From assembly GCA_002205965.3 (NCBI GenBank), contig NADL03000592.1, positions 124,001 through 188,000 on the forward strand: DNA of 64,000 bases. Reading direction: 5' to 3'. The stretch comes from Kappaphycus alvarezii (taxonomy: Eukaryota; Rhodophyta; Florideophyceae; Gigartinales; Solieriaceae). Of the stretch, positions 22,075 to 32,654 are shown one piece after another. A program made the position numbers and the translations under genes. The notes under the pieces were generated by a model. That model did no database searches and was not told where the DNA came from. It saw only the letters and a program-made list of their open reading frames with translations. Each line of letters opens with the position of its first letter. Positions within the stretch are counted from its first letter, which is position 1.

Positions 22075-23654
22075 TTAGGTAGCGTCGAACAGAGTATCAT
22101 TCGTTTTTATGTCATGCTCGAAACGGATATGGTTGGCATTGCCAGTAGGGGTAGAAGATTCGGAGCCGAAGTCCTGCTTGGCAGTGTCTGAGTCGTTTCC
22201 ATTCTGAGTGATAGTGATGGATCTTTCCCTACCTGCAGTGATTAGAACTTGACAAAGTTCAAAAAACGCGTCAGTAAGATGAGTTCTAGATCTCTTGTCA
22301 GCACGAAAGCCAGCCATATTCTTCGAAACACGCTCGAGGTTAATGGGTTCTTTGCAGGATTTGACGCGACATCCCTCTTCCCCGCAGTTGAAGCATTTGA
22401 ACTTAGGAAAGGTGTGGTGGAGTGCCTTTGATGAGTCTGAGCCGCGTCCATATTTGGCTAATCCTGCATAATTTACCTTCCAATTTGTGCTGCGAAAACT
22501 TGTTTGTCTTGCAAAGACACCCTTTCCTGCATTGCTGGAGTTGAATAGAGACCATTTAGACTGAACATTTTCCAGTATCATGCGGTAGCGGAAGTAGGAC
22601 ATTTGCATGAACTCATGATTGGCTGATACAATAAGCGCCCACTCACGGCCCTGTACAGCACTTTCTGATAATGATTGCTTAGAAAAAACATTAAGTAGTT
22701 GAGTATGAGCGATATTTCATACTCTTTACAAATCAGATGCAAGAGTCTTAAGCGCTTTCCGTTCAGTGCAGCCGATTTTCTCATAATCAGTGAGCTTCAG
22801 TGCACGGAGATGCTCTGTCACTCCATCCATTCTGGATTCAGAGTATTATGCCTCTTTTAGCGTGGCAACAGCAGAGCCCTAATTTTTAGCGCGGTCATGG
22901 ACCTTGCTGTAATAAAATTAGAGAGCCTCGCTACGAAGAAGATGGCGAATGAACAGTAATTTCAATTAAGCTGACATGTCAACCTCTCCGCAAACCTTTT
23001 GGTATATGGTAAGATGAAGGGGCCAAATTTTCTCGAGTGCACTGAAGAACTTGTTTTAGTCATTTTTAAAGTTAGTAGCAAGGATCTTTGAAATATTTCC
23101 CTTTTGTTTTTCACATTCATGAACCTTAGAGTGGAACCCATGATCAAAAGAGTGGGAAGGAGTGTCTACGCCACTGGGGGATACAGATGGTGTAATGATA
23201 ACTTGCTCTCCGCTTTTCAGTGCATCATAAGGAAACAATGTTGCCTCTCATTCTTTGTTGGACGTTTCCCAAAAAAGAGCGCAGATAACTGGACATGGGA
23301 TTAGTATCTCAAATCTCTCAGTAAGTTCACAGGGTATACCTTCAGATTCCAAAAATATGCGTAGGCGCCTTTAGATTTCCGGGTTGATGACAAAATCGAG
23401 ATGTGCTAATTCGTTCGCTGTCCGTTCCTCGGTGATAGTTTCTTTGATAGCTGGACCTGTAAGCCTTAATTTTGCTTCATATCCGACAAACTAATTACGA
23501 AGTACTGGCTGTCTTCCATTCGATAGCTGCAAGCCACGACAGAAACGACTAGGAGAATCAAGGTTGGGCAAGTTGTCTCAGTTTCCGGCTTTTGCAGCTC
23601 GATTCCAAATATATCTGTGTTCGCAACATTTAGGTTGCTCATTGTGTCTAGCAC
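22075..23654 (-). pseudogene. Copia gag with zinc knuckle, broken
   Basis: Coding traces start at MSNLNVANTDIFGIELQK just inside the 5' LTR and continue through several frames to an open 177-residue part at 22608-22075. That part contains CFNCGEEGCRVKSCKEP, a zinc knuckle with spacing CX2CX4CX4C: a Cys stands where His is usual. Upstream segments (LRALKLTDYEKIGCTERKAL and NHEFMQMSYFRYRMI) fit the capsid part of Copia gag. Confidence 0.75.
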
Positions 23655-23672
23655 TTGGTCTTAATTCGCGAA

Positions 23673-24027
23673 TGTCGATCATAGCGCTTGACTTACCAGT
23701 TCTTCGTCTCAGGACAAAGGTAGCTCACGCGAGCCAGAATATTGTGTAGTTTACGCTTTAGTGTAATTCAGATGATGAGATGATGCTGATGATGATCTAG
23801 GTTACACTGCGTTACATACGTCTTAAGTACAAAGTTATGCTGCGGCAACATGGCGTAAAGATTCGCTCCCCAAGTGAGACAAATGCACATTGATGCATGT
23901 GATCTCTAGACCTAGGAGTCTTGATAATCAATGTGAATACCGACAGTACAAACTTTAACGCTTTTGTTCATTCAGATTGATACACCCAGATCCAGATTAA
24001 TACAGGATCTGGATCGTTGTTTCGATA
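23673..24027 (-). repeat. Copia 5' LTR
   Basis: 355 bp, TGTCGATCAT to TTCGATA in plus orientation. Aligns with 18415-18768 over its full length, with about 45 differences by hand count. Followed directly by the duplication AACCC at 24028-24032. Confidence 0.9.
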
Positions 24028-24189
24028 AACCCTCTATTTATCGAGATTCCACTTCATTTACACGCGCCAAAAGACCGGAGCCGACCAGATCGCCGAATAC
24101 TTTAAATGTAATAAGCTTATTTACAGCAAATAGTTTCTATGGTGTCCACAAATTGTGACTGTAATGATGGTCAAGCAATAAAGGGCGAC

Positions 24190-24234
24190 GAGGTGACCTT
24201 TTATTCAAATGCAGTATGAGGGGACCTTACGGTC
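24190..24234 (+). repeat. 45-bp repeat B, copy 1
   Basis: The first 24 bases are identical to 26415-26438, and the rest (AGGGGACCT.ACGGTC) is nearly so. Same orientation, 2.2 kb apart. Confidence 0.85.
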
Positions 24235-24705
24235 CCTTTAGGAACCTTAAATTTTTGTTCTATTGACGGACAGGTGTCCGAAAAAATTCCTTGCGAGGTA
24301 TTTCTGCATCAACACCTTTGCCACTTGTACTGTACGTTTTCCAACTACCAGCTGTACAAACCTTTACACGTCAGCATACCTTCTATCGTCATTATCAATG
24401 ACATGACCAAGACACCACATGACCAAAGGTAATAGCACGTGCCCCACACTTGCGGGTCGAAAACCTGCGGCGAATAGGTTTAAAGTTGGCGAAAGCTGCA
24501 AGGATTGGCTCTGCAAAACCGGTATCATTCCATCGTGTATCATGGGGTTAGTGGAGGCATCAAGTTCGCGCAGATGACGCGGTCGATGTTGATGTGATTC
24601 TACATACGAGAGGGCTATGCGTATGAATCCGTTGGGCGTATGGACATGCAGTCCCTGAATGGAAATTTTGTGACTAGAGTTTGTGCAATGTCACACGCAT
24701 GACTA

Positions 24706-25137
24706 ATGTGTTGTACATATGGACGGGGGCAAAGGGAGGGTTTGAGGACATCCTCCGACTACTTTCGATATTACAGCGCGCAAATTGCAGTCCAGTTAAG
24801 TTTCGATTACGGACACCACTCGGTTAACCTGCAGGGTTTGATGAAAGTTACGTACTGCTGTGCTTGCGGTCTCCCAAAAAGAATGCTGCTTGGCACTTTC
24901 GGCTTTTTAGCTAACCGAAAACGCACTGAGGGTGAGAAAATGCGAATAAGTTGCGATGAGATTGACAAAGAGAGTTTAGGCAGTGCCATACTATCACACC
25001 TTGCCAATAAGAACATTGATGCGCCACCCTCGATTGTCGCTAACATCATTCGTTCTGTGCAGATGAATTTGGCATGTACTGGGTACTACCCATACACAAA
25101 ATTAGCAAGTGATTTTCAAGGTTGCAGTGCACTTTAA
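24706..25137 (+). CDS. Unidentified ORF, doubtful
   Basis: A 143-residue open frame from ATG. It has several Cys residues but no known motif. The opposite strand of the wider region 24.2-26.0 kb also looks coding-like, with many stops (for example the minus 25969-25595 frame), so this may be a shadow of a decayed minus-strand element. I would not treat it as a gene without transcript support. Confidence 0.15.
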   Translation: MCCTYGRGQREGLRTSSDYFRYYSAQIAVQLSFDYGHHSVNLQGLMKVTYCCACGLPKRMLLGTFGFLANRKRTEGEKMRISCDEIDKESLGSAILSHLANKNIDAPPSIVANIIRSVQMNLACTGYYPYTKLASDFQGCSAL

Positions 25138-25594
25138 TTTGTGTTGGCGCGTGAGTTCAGCTTAATGTAGGTAACTGGTGAGTAACGACGATTTGTTCTG
25201 CCTTTCGATGCAAATCTTCTTTCACTTTGAATATCAAACCTTTGACCTTGGCCTCACCAGCATCGTAGTAAGTCCGCTATTTAGCCCAACTGTGTGGATA
25301 CGACTTTTGCTGACCAAGTGCTGATATCAATTTCTTGACTAATGCAAATATTTCCTGCCGCACAACGCTTTAAAATATTTGCCCTGGTAAAAACTCTGTA
25401 TTCCGTGCATTACCGGTTTGTTTGCAGGTTGGCATGATTACGCATGGCAGGCGATCCTGGAAAATATCTATCCTGCAGTAACGGCAGTCCCTCATACCTC
25501 TGAAGTAAACGCAAACTGCACTGTAGTAGGAAAGGAATGTAAGGGAAGATATGCAAACTCCAGTCACGCGCATCATTGTGAAAAGTAGGAACAG

Positions 25595-25969
25595 CTACGA
25601 CAGATCACACTTTTTTTCGATGCTTTGCCAGAAGTAACCGTTAGGGCCAAAAGGCTGATGTCCATGTTCTGCGGGAAGGAATTTCTTGGCGAAACCTGCG
25701 GGCAAAGGCCTTTGCACAAGGCCTCCACGCAAAGCAAAACTGACTGTTGGCTTAGGTTTGTATGAGCTTATGTTACAGTGAGGCATTGCTGCACAAGTAT
25801 CAGCGGCCCAGGGCCGGGGATGGGAATTGTGGCGAGGTAGGGTAGTGAAATACCTAGAGGCTTTTGGGGGTTTTGAGCACGATGTGGCGATATGATACAA
25901 TATGATTGCATCGATTTGGATCTCAAGAATTTGCGCGAGTCCGGTAATCGGCCCACGTCCTCCACGCAC
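25595..25969 (-). pseudogene. Unidentified decayed element, coding trace
   Basis: A 124-residue minus-strand open frame. Coding-like fragments of the same strand continue in other frames down to about 24.2 kb (for example one containing CKQTGNARNTEFLPG). No family recognised. The trace sits between the two copies of the 45-bp repeat B, so both may belong to one unclassified element. Confidence 0.25.
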
Positions 25970-26401
25970 AATTCATGCTCACGATCGGGATGGCAACAAG
26001 AAAGAATCCGCACACGTTTTAATTGGTATCACATCTCTAGAGAGAGCTCTGTCCCTTTGATTACAGCGCCACCGTTAGAGCGAAGATGTGTTCCTCGAGT
26101 CAAAATTCTTAACCGAGACAGACATTATAAGAATTGAATGTTGTAAGTGCTCAAAGGCGGCGCTAGGCTAAATAGAGTGCGAAATGCATCGTTCTACGGT
26201 ACATCATGCGGTTTGCAGTTATTTAGTAAGATAAGGAATTAATGGCTTCTCGATGTTTTCTCGTTTTCATTCCTCGTCGAAGCCCTTTGCTTTTGCATTG
26301 TATGATACTGCAAATCCACGACGAGGTACATTACCTCATCTGCCACTTGCCTCAATGAAAATTATCTCAACTCTTGGGGATTGTCGCTTGACTAGTGTAT
26401 T

Positions 26402-26469
26402 GTCATACGGGGAAGAGGTGACCTTTTATTCAAATGCAATGTAAGGGGACCTGACGGTCATACGGGGAA
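26402..26469 (+). repeat. 45-bp repeat B, copy 2, flanked by 13-bp direct repeats
   Basis: The repeat copy at 26415-26459 is bracketed by GTCATACGGGGAA at 26402-26414 and again at 26457-26469. The arrangement looks like a short insertion with a long target duplication, or like a slippage product. Confidence 0.8.
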
Positions 26470-27021
26470 CTATGTGTTTCTCGTGTTTGGAGAGGCATGA
26501 CATAGCATTCGAGCAAGTACTGTAGGGCAGCAGTGACACTGGACCAGATTGCAAGACTGAGCCACAGGACAACATGCGCTTCAGCTTCAAGAGTTGGTCA
26601 TCGCACGAAGTTACGAAGTCATTTTCCTCTACCTTGCGGGAGCTTGAGAGAGCCCAAAATATAATTAGGCTGTACGTGTGGACTTTCTGTCCCTTTTCTA
26701 TATTCGTCGGACTTTGAAGCATCTGTTCAGTCGTTTCTATCAAGGAGTTTTTAAGAAAGGACAAATAATGCATGCAATTTATTGCAGAGAATTGTTTTTG
26801 AGATGCTATCGAAGGTTTTTCTTTTCTGGTGGTGGCAGCAGCAGTCTGCTTCTAACGTAGCAGGTTGTGCAGGAGGATGGTATTATAGCCCTCGAATATT
26901 AATGGATGATGTGAGTTTTGAAAACTTGGGCACCTTGCCTGGCAACTTGAGTATGCTTCAAGAAGCAATTCAAGCAAATAACAAAAAAGGGGCACTCGCA
27001 CCAGTGTGAAATTCGAAAGTA

Positions 27022-27145
27022 CTGAGCTGGCCCTGTAAGGAATGTTATTTAGTGTTACCCAGTGACGACCTGTCCCGCGCAACGCACTCCGAGTGGCGTG
27101 GATATAACCGGCCACATGTTCCATACATCAAAATAACCCAAATTT
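27022..27145 (-). repeat. Dispersed repeat C, copy 1
   Basis: About 125 bp matching 52884-53008 in the same orientation. Shared blocks include GTTACCCA, TCCCGCG, GTGGATATAACCG and AATAACCCAAA. The shared end, read on the minus strand, starts GGGGAAATTTGGG. Confidence 0.75.
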
Positions 27146-27149
27146 CCCC

Positions 27150-28740
27150 AAAATAAATTTATAAATTCATAAAATTTCAACATGTGGGCCTGTCCACCGT
27201 ACCACCACCATTTTTTAACATTGCACAAATCGATTGGCCGTCAGCAATATGCACTATCTGGTTTTTCCACGCAATAATGCACACCGTACACCCACGGTGC
27301 TGTGCCGCTCTGCCCAGTTTTTAAGAAAATACGCACTATCTTGTACAATACTATATACTTTGTGCCCAAAACGCAAGCTGGAATCTGAATTGGAAAGGTA
27401 AAGCTATCAACTGTGCTGACGTCAACATCAGTGAATGCAATGGTGCAGTAGGTGGAAGATGAACTGCGCGGTATGGAAGAACAAGAAAGGCATTGCAAAA
27501 AGTACCAATTATTAGCTCTCTATATCGCAGGAGCCAGTTTTTCTGGCCGCTTGTCAATTACAGCACGGTGGCGTATGGTCGAATGGTGACCAAGTCGCAC
27601 CCCTGCATTTGCCCTCCGTAAATCAAATAAAGTGAAGGCAATCAGTGCAGTGATCATCTACCACGCGGGTGGAAAGGCGGTCTTGAAACTGCTGAATGCT
27701 AGACGAAGTCCGACTGTACAATTGTGTACCGTACTGGACTGTGCAAGACCGTCGATGCCTCGCCTGAGATGAGCCTGGATTGGTCCGAGACATCTATGCA
27801 ATGTAATATTACTCTTTTATTTTGAGTATCTCGCCGAGACTTTGAGACTGTGCAATGTACAAACGATGCTCCAGCAAAAAGTTTTACGGACCCAATGGGG
27901 GCAAATGCAAAACTTTGACAATGTGCAACCCATGTGAAACAGCACGAGTGACCATTGAGCCACAGGACAAAGACGGAGTGGGCCATTCACTTTTTGCTTA
28001 CTGCCTCCAACCACAAATTGCAGCCAACAATTAAATGCCAGGTGGGACCATCCAATATTATGGACACCTGCCCGTTTTTTTTTCCTTTTTTTCCCAAGAA
28101 GCAACTGCAGTGAGGGTCTGGTCTCAGTAACCCAAAACGAGCCTCCGCCAGCGCAAAGAAATATTGTAAAAAATATAAATCCTCACATATGCACTCCTAC
28201 CGTACAATAAAAAAATCTCACGGCTACAGAAAGAAACATACTGTACCGAAAGCCCTTTTGAGGGAAAAAGTCGTATGATAAGGCTTGGTAGCGGATAATA
28301 ATGCTTTGGTGTGGCTTGTCCAGGACATTCTGTTACACTGTACGGCACCAAGCAATCACCCTCCCCTTTTTTTCTCACAAGAATTGCGTTCCTCCCATGC
28401 ACTGCCTGTGGACATACCGTAGCTGACGACTAGCTAGCCTTCGGTTACTATTCGGACAGGCCTGGTCTGGTCATCAAACTTTTGCTGTATCTATCTGTAT
28501 TTCTCATTCATCGCTTGATGCCTCTCAACGCAACACTGCCCATTATCTTCAAACGAAATCCACACCCGACGTATCAAGACTCTTGACATCCGACATCCGA
28601 CCTCTCCCCAAATCCGACGTTCTCATCACATTCCAACCCTCCTCCCTACCCCTCAATTCAACCTCGACGACTGCCAAATCTTCCCAAACCCATTCCCCGT
28701 CTACCTCCCCGCTACTCGTCTTCCAATTATCATTACTGTC
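27150..28740. other. No recognisable gene; upstream region of TBC gene
   Basis: Several short ORFs occupy this span on both strands, mostly minus (27241-28402), but none has a recognised domain. The last 250 bp before 28747 is pyrimidine-rich and may be the promoter or leader of the TBC gene. Confidence 0.4.
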
Positions 28741-28746
28741 GGCTCA

Positions 28747-29905
28747 ATGCGTGTTTGGCCAGAGCCCGCACCGCCCTCGCCCCTCGCATCCACTCCTCCA
28801 CCCAACCCGCCTCCTTCTCTATCCTCCTCTTACTCAGAACCTCATCAAGATTCTCAACTTGCCCTATTCGATGTTCTCTTGGACGCTGATGCAAACGTCG
28901 ACGAATCAAAGCTGCGTCGCGCTGCCGCGGGCGGCGTTCCCATGGTAATGCGCCCGCTCTTATGGCGCATGTTACTTGGTGTTTCCGCTTTCAAGAGTTC
29001 GGATACTGTCGCTGCTGGCCACAAGCGTCAGACTGATTATGACCGACTCGTCATCGATACAGACGCTGTTCCCGATATAGCAAGACAAATTCGAAATGTT
29101 CTAAAGCGATCAAAAAGTGCCTATCAACCTGTCACAAGTTACGAACGAAGGTCTGGCAGGCAGGGATCTACAAGTGGTGAAAGTTATGAAGGCGACGGCG
29201 AGGACGAGGAGGGAGCTACGGGTGTCGTGGGTCGTGATGTAGGGGTATGGGAAGGCGGAGCAGTCGTTGCAGGAAATGGAAGGGTCGCGCGATATGTCCG
29301 AGGCTCCCGGGACAGGGGCGTTCGAGTCGTCGATCGTCAAGTTGTTGAGCGTTTCATCAGGATCATTGGCACCTACGTCCAAGTGGGCAGTGGGGGACCG
29401 TAGAGTTTGATACAGGGATGGTCTGGTTGGCGGCCCCGTTCGTAGAGGTAATGGGCAGCGAGGCTGATGCGTACTTTACGTTTGCAGGCTTGATGGCGCG
29501 GTATAGCGAAATGTTTTCTGAGAGAGGAGGTCAGGAAAGAGTGTCGGAATTTTTGACGCTCCTTCGGGCTTTACATCAGGATTTGTGGGATCACTTGGTG
29601 GCAGAGGAGGTGGAAGTCAAAGGCTGGGTGGCCAAGTGGTTGAAAGGTTTGTTGGTTGGGCAGTTACCGCGAAAAGTCTTGATGAGATTATGGGATGCGT
29701 ACTTTGCTCAGCAGGGGGAGGACTAGATTTGCACCCTTTTGTGTGTCTGGTGTTTGTTGACGATGTCAAGGCCGAGCTGCTTGAATGTGAGGATGGCGAG
29801 CGGATTTCAGCGTTACTAAGCAAGTTTCGACCTCTGGACATTGATTACGTGATGGCACATGCCCTCACTATCCGAGAGCAGCTGCGGGAAAAAGGAATAT
29901 TGTGA
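28747..29905 (+). CDS. TBC-domain (Rab-GAP-like) protein with two frame breaks
   Basis: Three consecutive frames read as one protein of about 385 residues. The start at 28747 is tentative; it opens a Pro-rich N-terminus. TBC landmarks follow: GVPMVMRPLLWRMLLGVSAF, DYDRLVIDTDAVP, a charged insert (GEDEEGATG), VERFIRIIGTYV, then in the second frame VEFDTGMVWLAAPFVEV, DAYFTFAGLMARYSEMF, WVAKWLKGLL and LMRLWDAYFA, then in the third frame LDLHPFVCLVFVDDV. TBC proteins activate Rab GTPases through an Arg in IxxDxxR and a Gln in YxQ. Here these positions read IDTDAVP and EFDTG, so ordinary GAP catalysis is doubtful. Each frame change falls at a G5 run (29392-29396, 29714-29718) and one more G would repair each. 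Sequencing error is as likely as a pseudogene. Confidence 0.7.
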
Positions 29906-30736
29906 AAATGCAAAGATTTCGATGCCAGTCGATGGTATGGCTGATTGTATTCCGCATCTGTGTCGCTGCGGGAATGGTGCTAAATCGTGGGAGGAAGAGA
30001 GAGTGCTAAGTGGAGCGCTTAATCAGTGTTGCTCGCACAGGTCATGCCAGGTAGGGAGGGGGAGCTCGCCGAAACTTCAGAATTATTTTGTATATGGACT
30101 TCATAATACTAAACGTCCGCAGGAGTTCCACAAAGTTTGGTTCGTGTAGCTGATGCCACCGTAAAACCAACTTACCAACTCTTCTGACTTTCATCCTGAC
30201 TCTTCTTCACTCCGAATACAAGCAAAATCGCCCTCTTCATCTCGTGCAGCTGAATCCGGCGGGTTTAGCCACATCAATGGATTGTAATATTTACAAACGG
30301 CGTGTACATCACGCACCAGTCCTAAGTTAGGGCAGGCCAGTATGACAAGACCACTCTGACGGTAAAAGAAAGAACGTTTGTAGGCACGTTTGCAAGTTAC
30401 CAGCATTCTGGTTTCAACGGACCTTACTGATTCCAACTGATGACTTTCGGTAATGAAGTGATTCGCAAGCAATGGGGGTTTGGAAGATGGGTGGCATTGG
30501 CGTTCAATTGGGGTCAAGTACTTTGCAGCTTTTCGCGGAAATTCACTGGAGCCAAACTAATTACTAAAACGTTAAGTAGAAGATTTTCAACTGCTTGTGT
30601 CAGGTAATTTTGGCGTTCGCCTCTCCTACTCCACCGCAGGTTTATTTTTCGGACCAAACACATTTCGGGCGGAGGATCTTGTCAGAGAAACGCCACCAGT
30701 TGTCTAGTTTACTTACAAACTGTCGCAGACCTACCA
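29906..30736. other. Intergenic region between TBC gene and NAC alpha
   Basis: The two genes are convergent. A 108-residue minus-strand ORF at 30191-30517 (YNPLMWLNPPDSAA near its C-terminus) is open but shows no known domain and overlaps the likely 3' regions. I do not call it a gene. Confidence 0.4.
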
Positions 30737-31474
30737 TCAACTCATCGTGAGCCCCATAATTGCATCAACCACATCTTGGTTGCTCTTCTTGAGCGCTTTA
30801 ACCGCCTTCGCACGAGAGACATCTGCCTGTGACATGACCAACTCAATATCCTTAGTCTCAAGTCCGGTCTCGTCCAGGTCACCTTCATCTTCGTCGTCTT
30901 CAGCGATCATGGGCTCTCCACCTGCCGGTTGCACGCCAACGCTGCCTACATCCGGCATCTTGAATTGCTCTGCCGCCCGATTCTGTGCGACAGCTGACAA
31001 ATCCTCAATCTTCGCCTCGCCAAAGATGATGTAGGTATCCGACTGAGGCGACTTGTAAACCTCGGGCTTAGAAATGACGAACAGATAGTTCTTGTTCTTC
31101 TTCACCGTAACTCGAGTCACACCCGATACAGTTTTCAGGCCTAGTTTCTGCAGGGCCTTCCGAGACTTTTTCTCTGCGCGAGAATGCTTGACCTCGCCGT
31201 CATCCTCTCCATCAGCAGCCATCGCGGCGGCAGTAGCTACGGCTGCTGGATCAATATCGAGGCGATCGGTAAGCCCTGCGGTTCCGCCGTTTTCTCCTCC
31301 GTTCTCTGTGTCATCTGCTACAACAGTCTCCGAAAGCTCCTCGACCGCTGCCTTCTCCTCCAAGACACCTACCTTGTCGACATTGGCCTTCTCCTCGACC
31401 TTTTCCTTACCTGAAGCTGGTTTTCCAGAGCTCTCAGAAGGATTCTCCACAACCGCTACTTTCTCACCGGCCAT
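30737..31474 (-). CDS. Nascent polypeptide-associated complex subunit alpha (NAC alpha)
   Basis: A single uninterrupted frame of 245 residues when started at the ATG at 31474 ([10 protein letters not shown]); a longer in-frame start lies at 31531. The N-terminus is acidic and Ala/Glu-rich. The NAC domain is clear: [55 protein letters not shown]-terminal UBA domain follows: [20 protein letters not shown], ending [15 protein letters not shown] alpha pairs with NAC beta (BTF3) on the ribosome and shields new chains. It is somewhat longer than the usual ~205-215 residues because of the N-terminal extension. No intron. It converges on the TBC gene. Confidence 0.95.
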   Translation of the reverse strand: MAGEKVAVVENPSESSGKPASGKEKVEEKANVDKVGVLEEKAAVEELSETVVADDTENGGENGGTAGLTDRLDIDPAAVATAAAMAADGEDDGEVKHSRAEKKSRKALQKLGLKTVSGVTRVTVKKNKNYLFVISKPEVYKSPQSDTYIIFGEAKIEDLSAVAQNRAAEQFKMPDVGSVGVQPAGGEPMIAEDDEDEGDLDETGLETKDIELVMSQADVSRAKAVKALKKSNQDVVDAIMGLTMS

Positions 31475-31897
31475 GTTAGTTGTTGCGCAGATGTCCCTGG
31501 ATGAACGAATTCGAAAATGACGTGCGTGCAAGGAAAGCGGATGAAACTTTGATCGTGATAGGTGTCGACAGCAGCCTGGGCACGCGGTACGATGACCTTC
31601 AACAATTAAGATGAGTTCTGAGTTAAGATCCCTCTAAACAGCTGCATTCTGATGCCAAAGCCGTATCCAAATATTGAGCGAAGCGTTCTTCTGTAGCCGT
31701 CGGTCGATTCCAGTAATAATGTAATATATCCAATTTGTAGATCCAAAAAATATTGGATTTTGATCTAGAACTGTTCAAAGAAAATAAACTGCTTATTTCC
31801 AAAGGCTCGATTTCTTTCTTTTCACCGCAAGATTGAATTTGGGAGATAATTGAACTGAAACACAATTTGTCAAATGTTGTACATTGGTTCAAAGCTT

Positions 31898-31967
31898 ACA
31901 CATAAATTCATTACAGCACTTCGATAAGACATACACATAAATTCATTACAGCACTTCGATAAGACAT
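31898..31967. repeat. Perfect 35-bp tandem duplication
   Basis: The 35-bp unit at 31898-31932 is repeated exactly at 31933-31967, about 420 bp upstream of the NAC alpha start. Confidence 0.95.
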
Positions 31968-32059
31968 CTTTCTGCAGTATGTACAGCTGTACTGCAGATC
32001 AGATGCCGGGACACACAACCGTCAATGGGAAAAGAGCAAAGTTAATCACTAAAAAAACC

Positions 32060-32106
32060 AACCATATCTTTCAAATATTAAATCACCCCACATTTCCCCC
32101 TAAAAA
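32060..32106 (-). repeat. Dispersed repeat C, partial copy
   Basis: On the minus strand this reads GGGGGAAATGTGGGGTGATT, TAATATTTGAAAGATATGGT, almost identical for about 45 bp to 47655-47700. Confidence 0.75.
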
Positions 32107-32654
32107 ATTCCTTAAATGCTCTAGAAAAGGCAAAAAATTTAGCCGTCTGTTGTAAATAAAATCCCATCCAATGAGAATATTACGTTGAATTCCTTGGATG
32201 TGAAACAGGAGAGGCTGGTATGATGGCAAGATGTGCAGGGAACACATCCGACTACACCAGTACTGTACTACTGGTCCAGTAGGGAGTGGATGGAAATTCA
32301 TCCTCTGTAAGTTTGATCTTTGCACAGCTTGCCTTTTGTTCACAAAGTTCTTAACCTGAAATGATAGGGTTCAGCTAAGCAAGTTCCATCAAGGGCCGGG
32401 GAGATCCCTGAAAAACTTCTCGAAGCAATGAGTGAAGATCCTCTTCTCTTGACCATGCAGACTTATGAAGCAGTTAGTGGCCGTGTCGCATCTTGAAAAA
32501 ATAGAAGTCACTCGCCGATAATAACCACCCCGAACCATCCAAGCCCTGTGCTTCTACTTCATCCCTTCCCAGCCGATGGCCCCGCTCCCTGAACTAGCCT
32601 CCCGCTTCCTCCTTATGCCACTGAGCATACCATCGCCTGCGCGACACGCGGAAT

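Larger units (their letters stand above)
18415..24027 (-). mobile_element. Ty1/Copia LTR retrotransposon, full-length, inactivated (about 5.6 kb)
   Basis: Two LTRs of about 355 bp begin TGTC in plus orientation and are flanked by a 5-bp target duplication AACCC. Between them the minus strand reads gag, protease, integrase, reverse transcriptase, RNase H, the Copia order. All parts are broken by stops and shifts. By hand count the LTRs differ at roughly one position in eight, so insertion is old. The gag start codons (23654, 23642) lie only 19-31 bp inside the 5' LTR, so the leader is very short and no standard initiator-Met primer site is visible. Copia elements are common in red algal genomes; I did not assign a clade. 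Confidence 0.92.

Noticed and set aside
24706-25137. 143-residue plus-strand ORF as a real gene
   Set aside because: No motif, and the opposite strand of the wider region appears to be the coding-like one; listed only at low confidence.
29397-29417. Small intron in the TBC gene instead of a frame break
   Set aside because: No GT...AG pair of reasonable length removes the break, whereas a single extra G restores the frame and the conserved TBC text on both sides.
30191-30517. 108-residue minus-strand ORF between the TBC and NAC alpha genes
   Set aside because: No recognisable domain and it lies in the shared 3' region of two convergent genes.
31092-31520. 142-residue plus-strand ORF opposite NAC alpha
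   Set aside because: It is the antisense shadow of the NAC alpha coding sequence.
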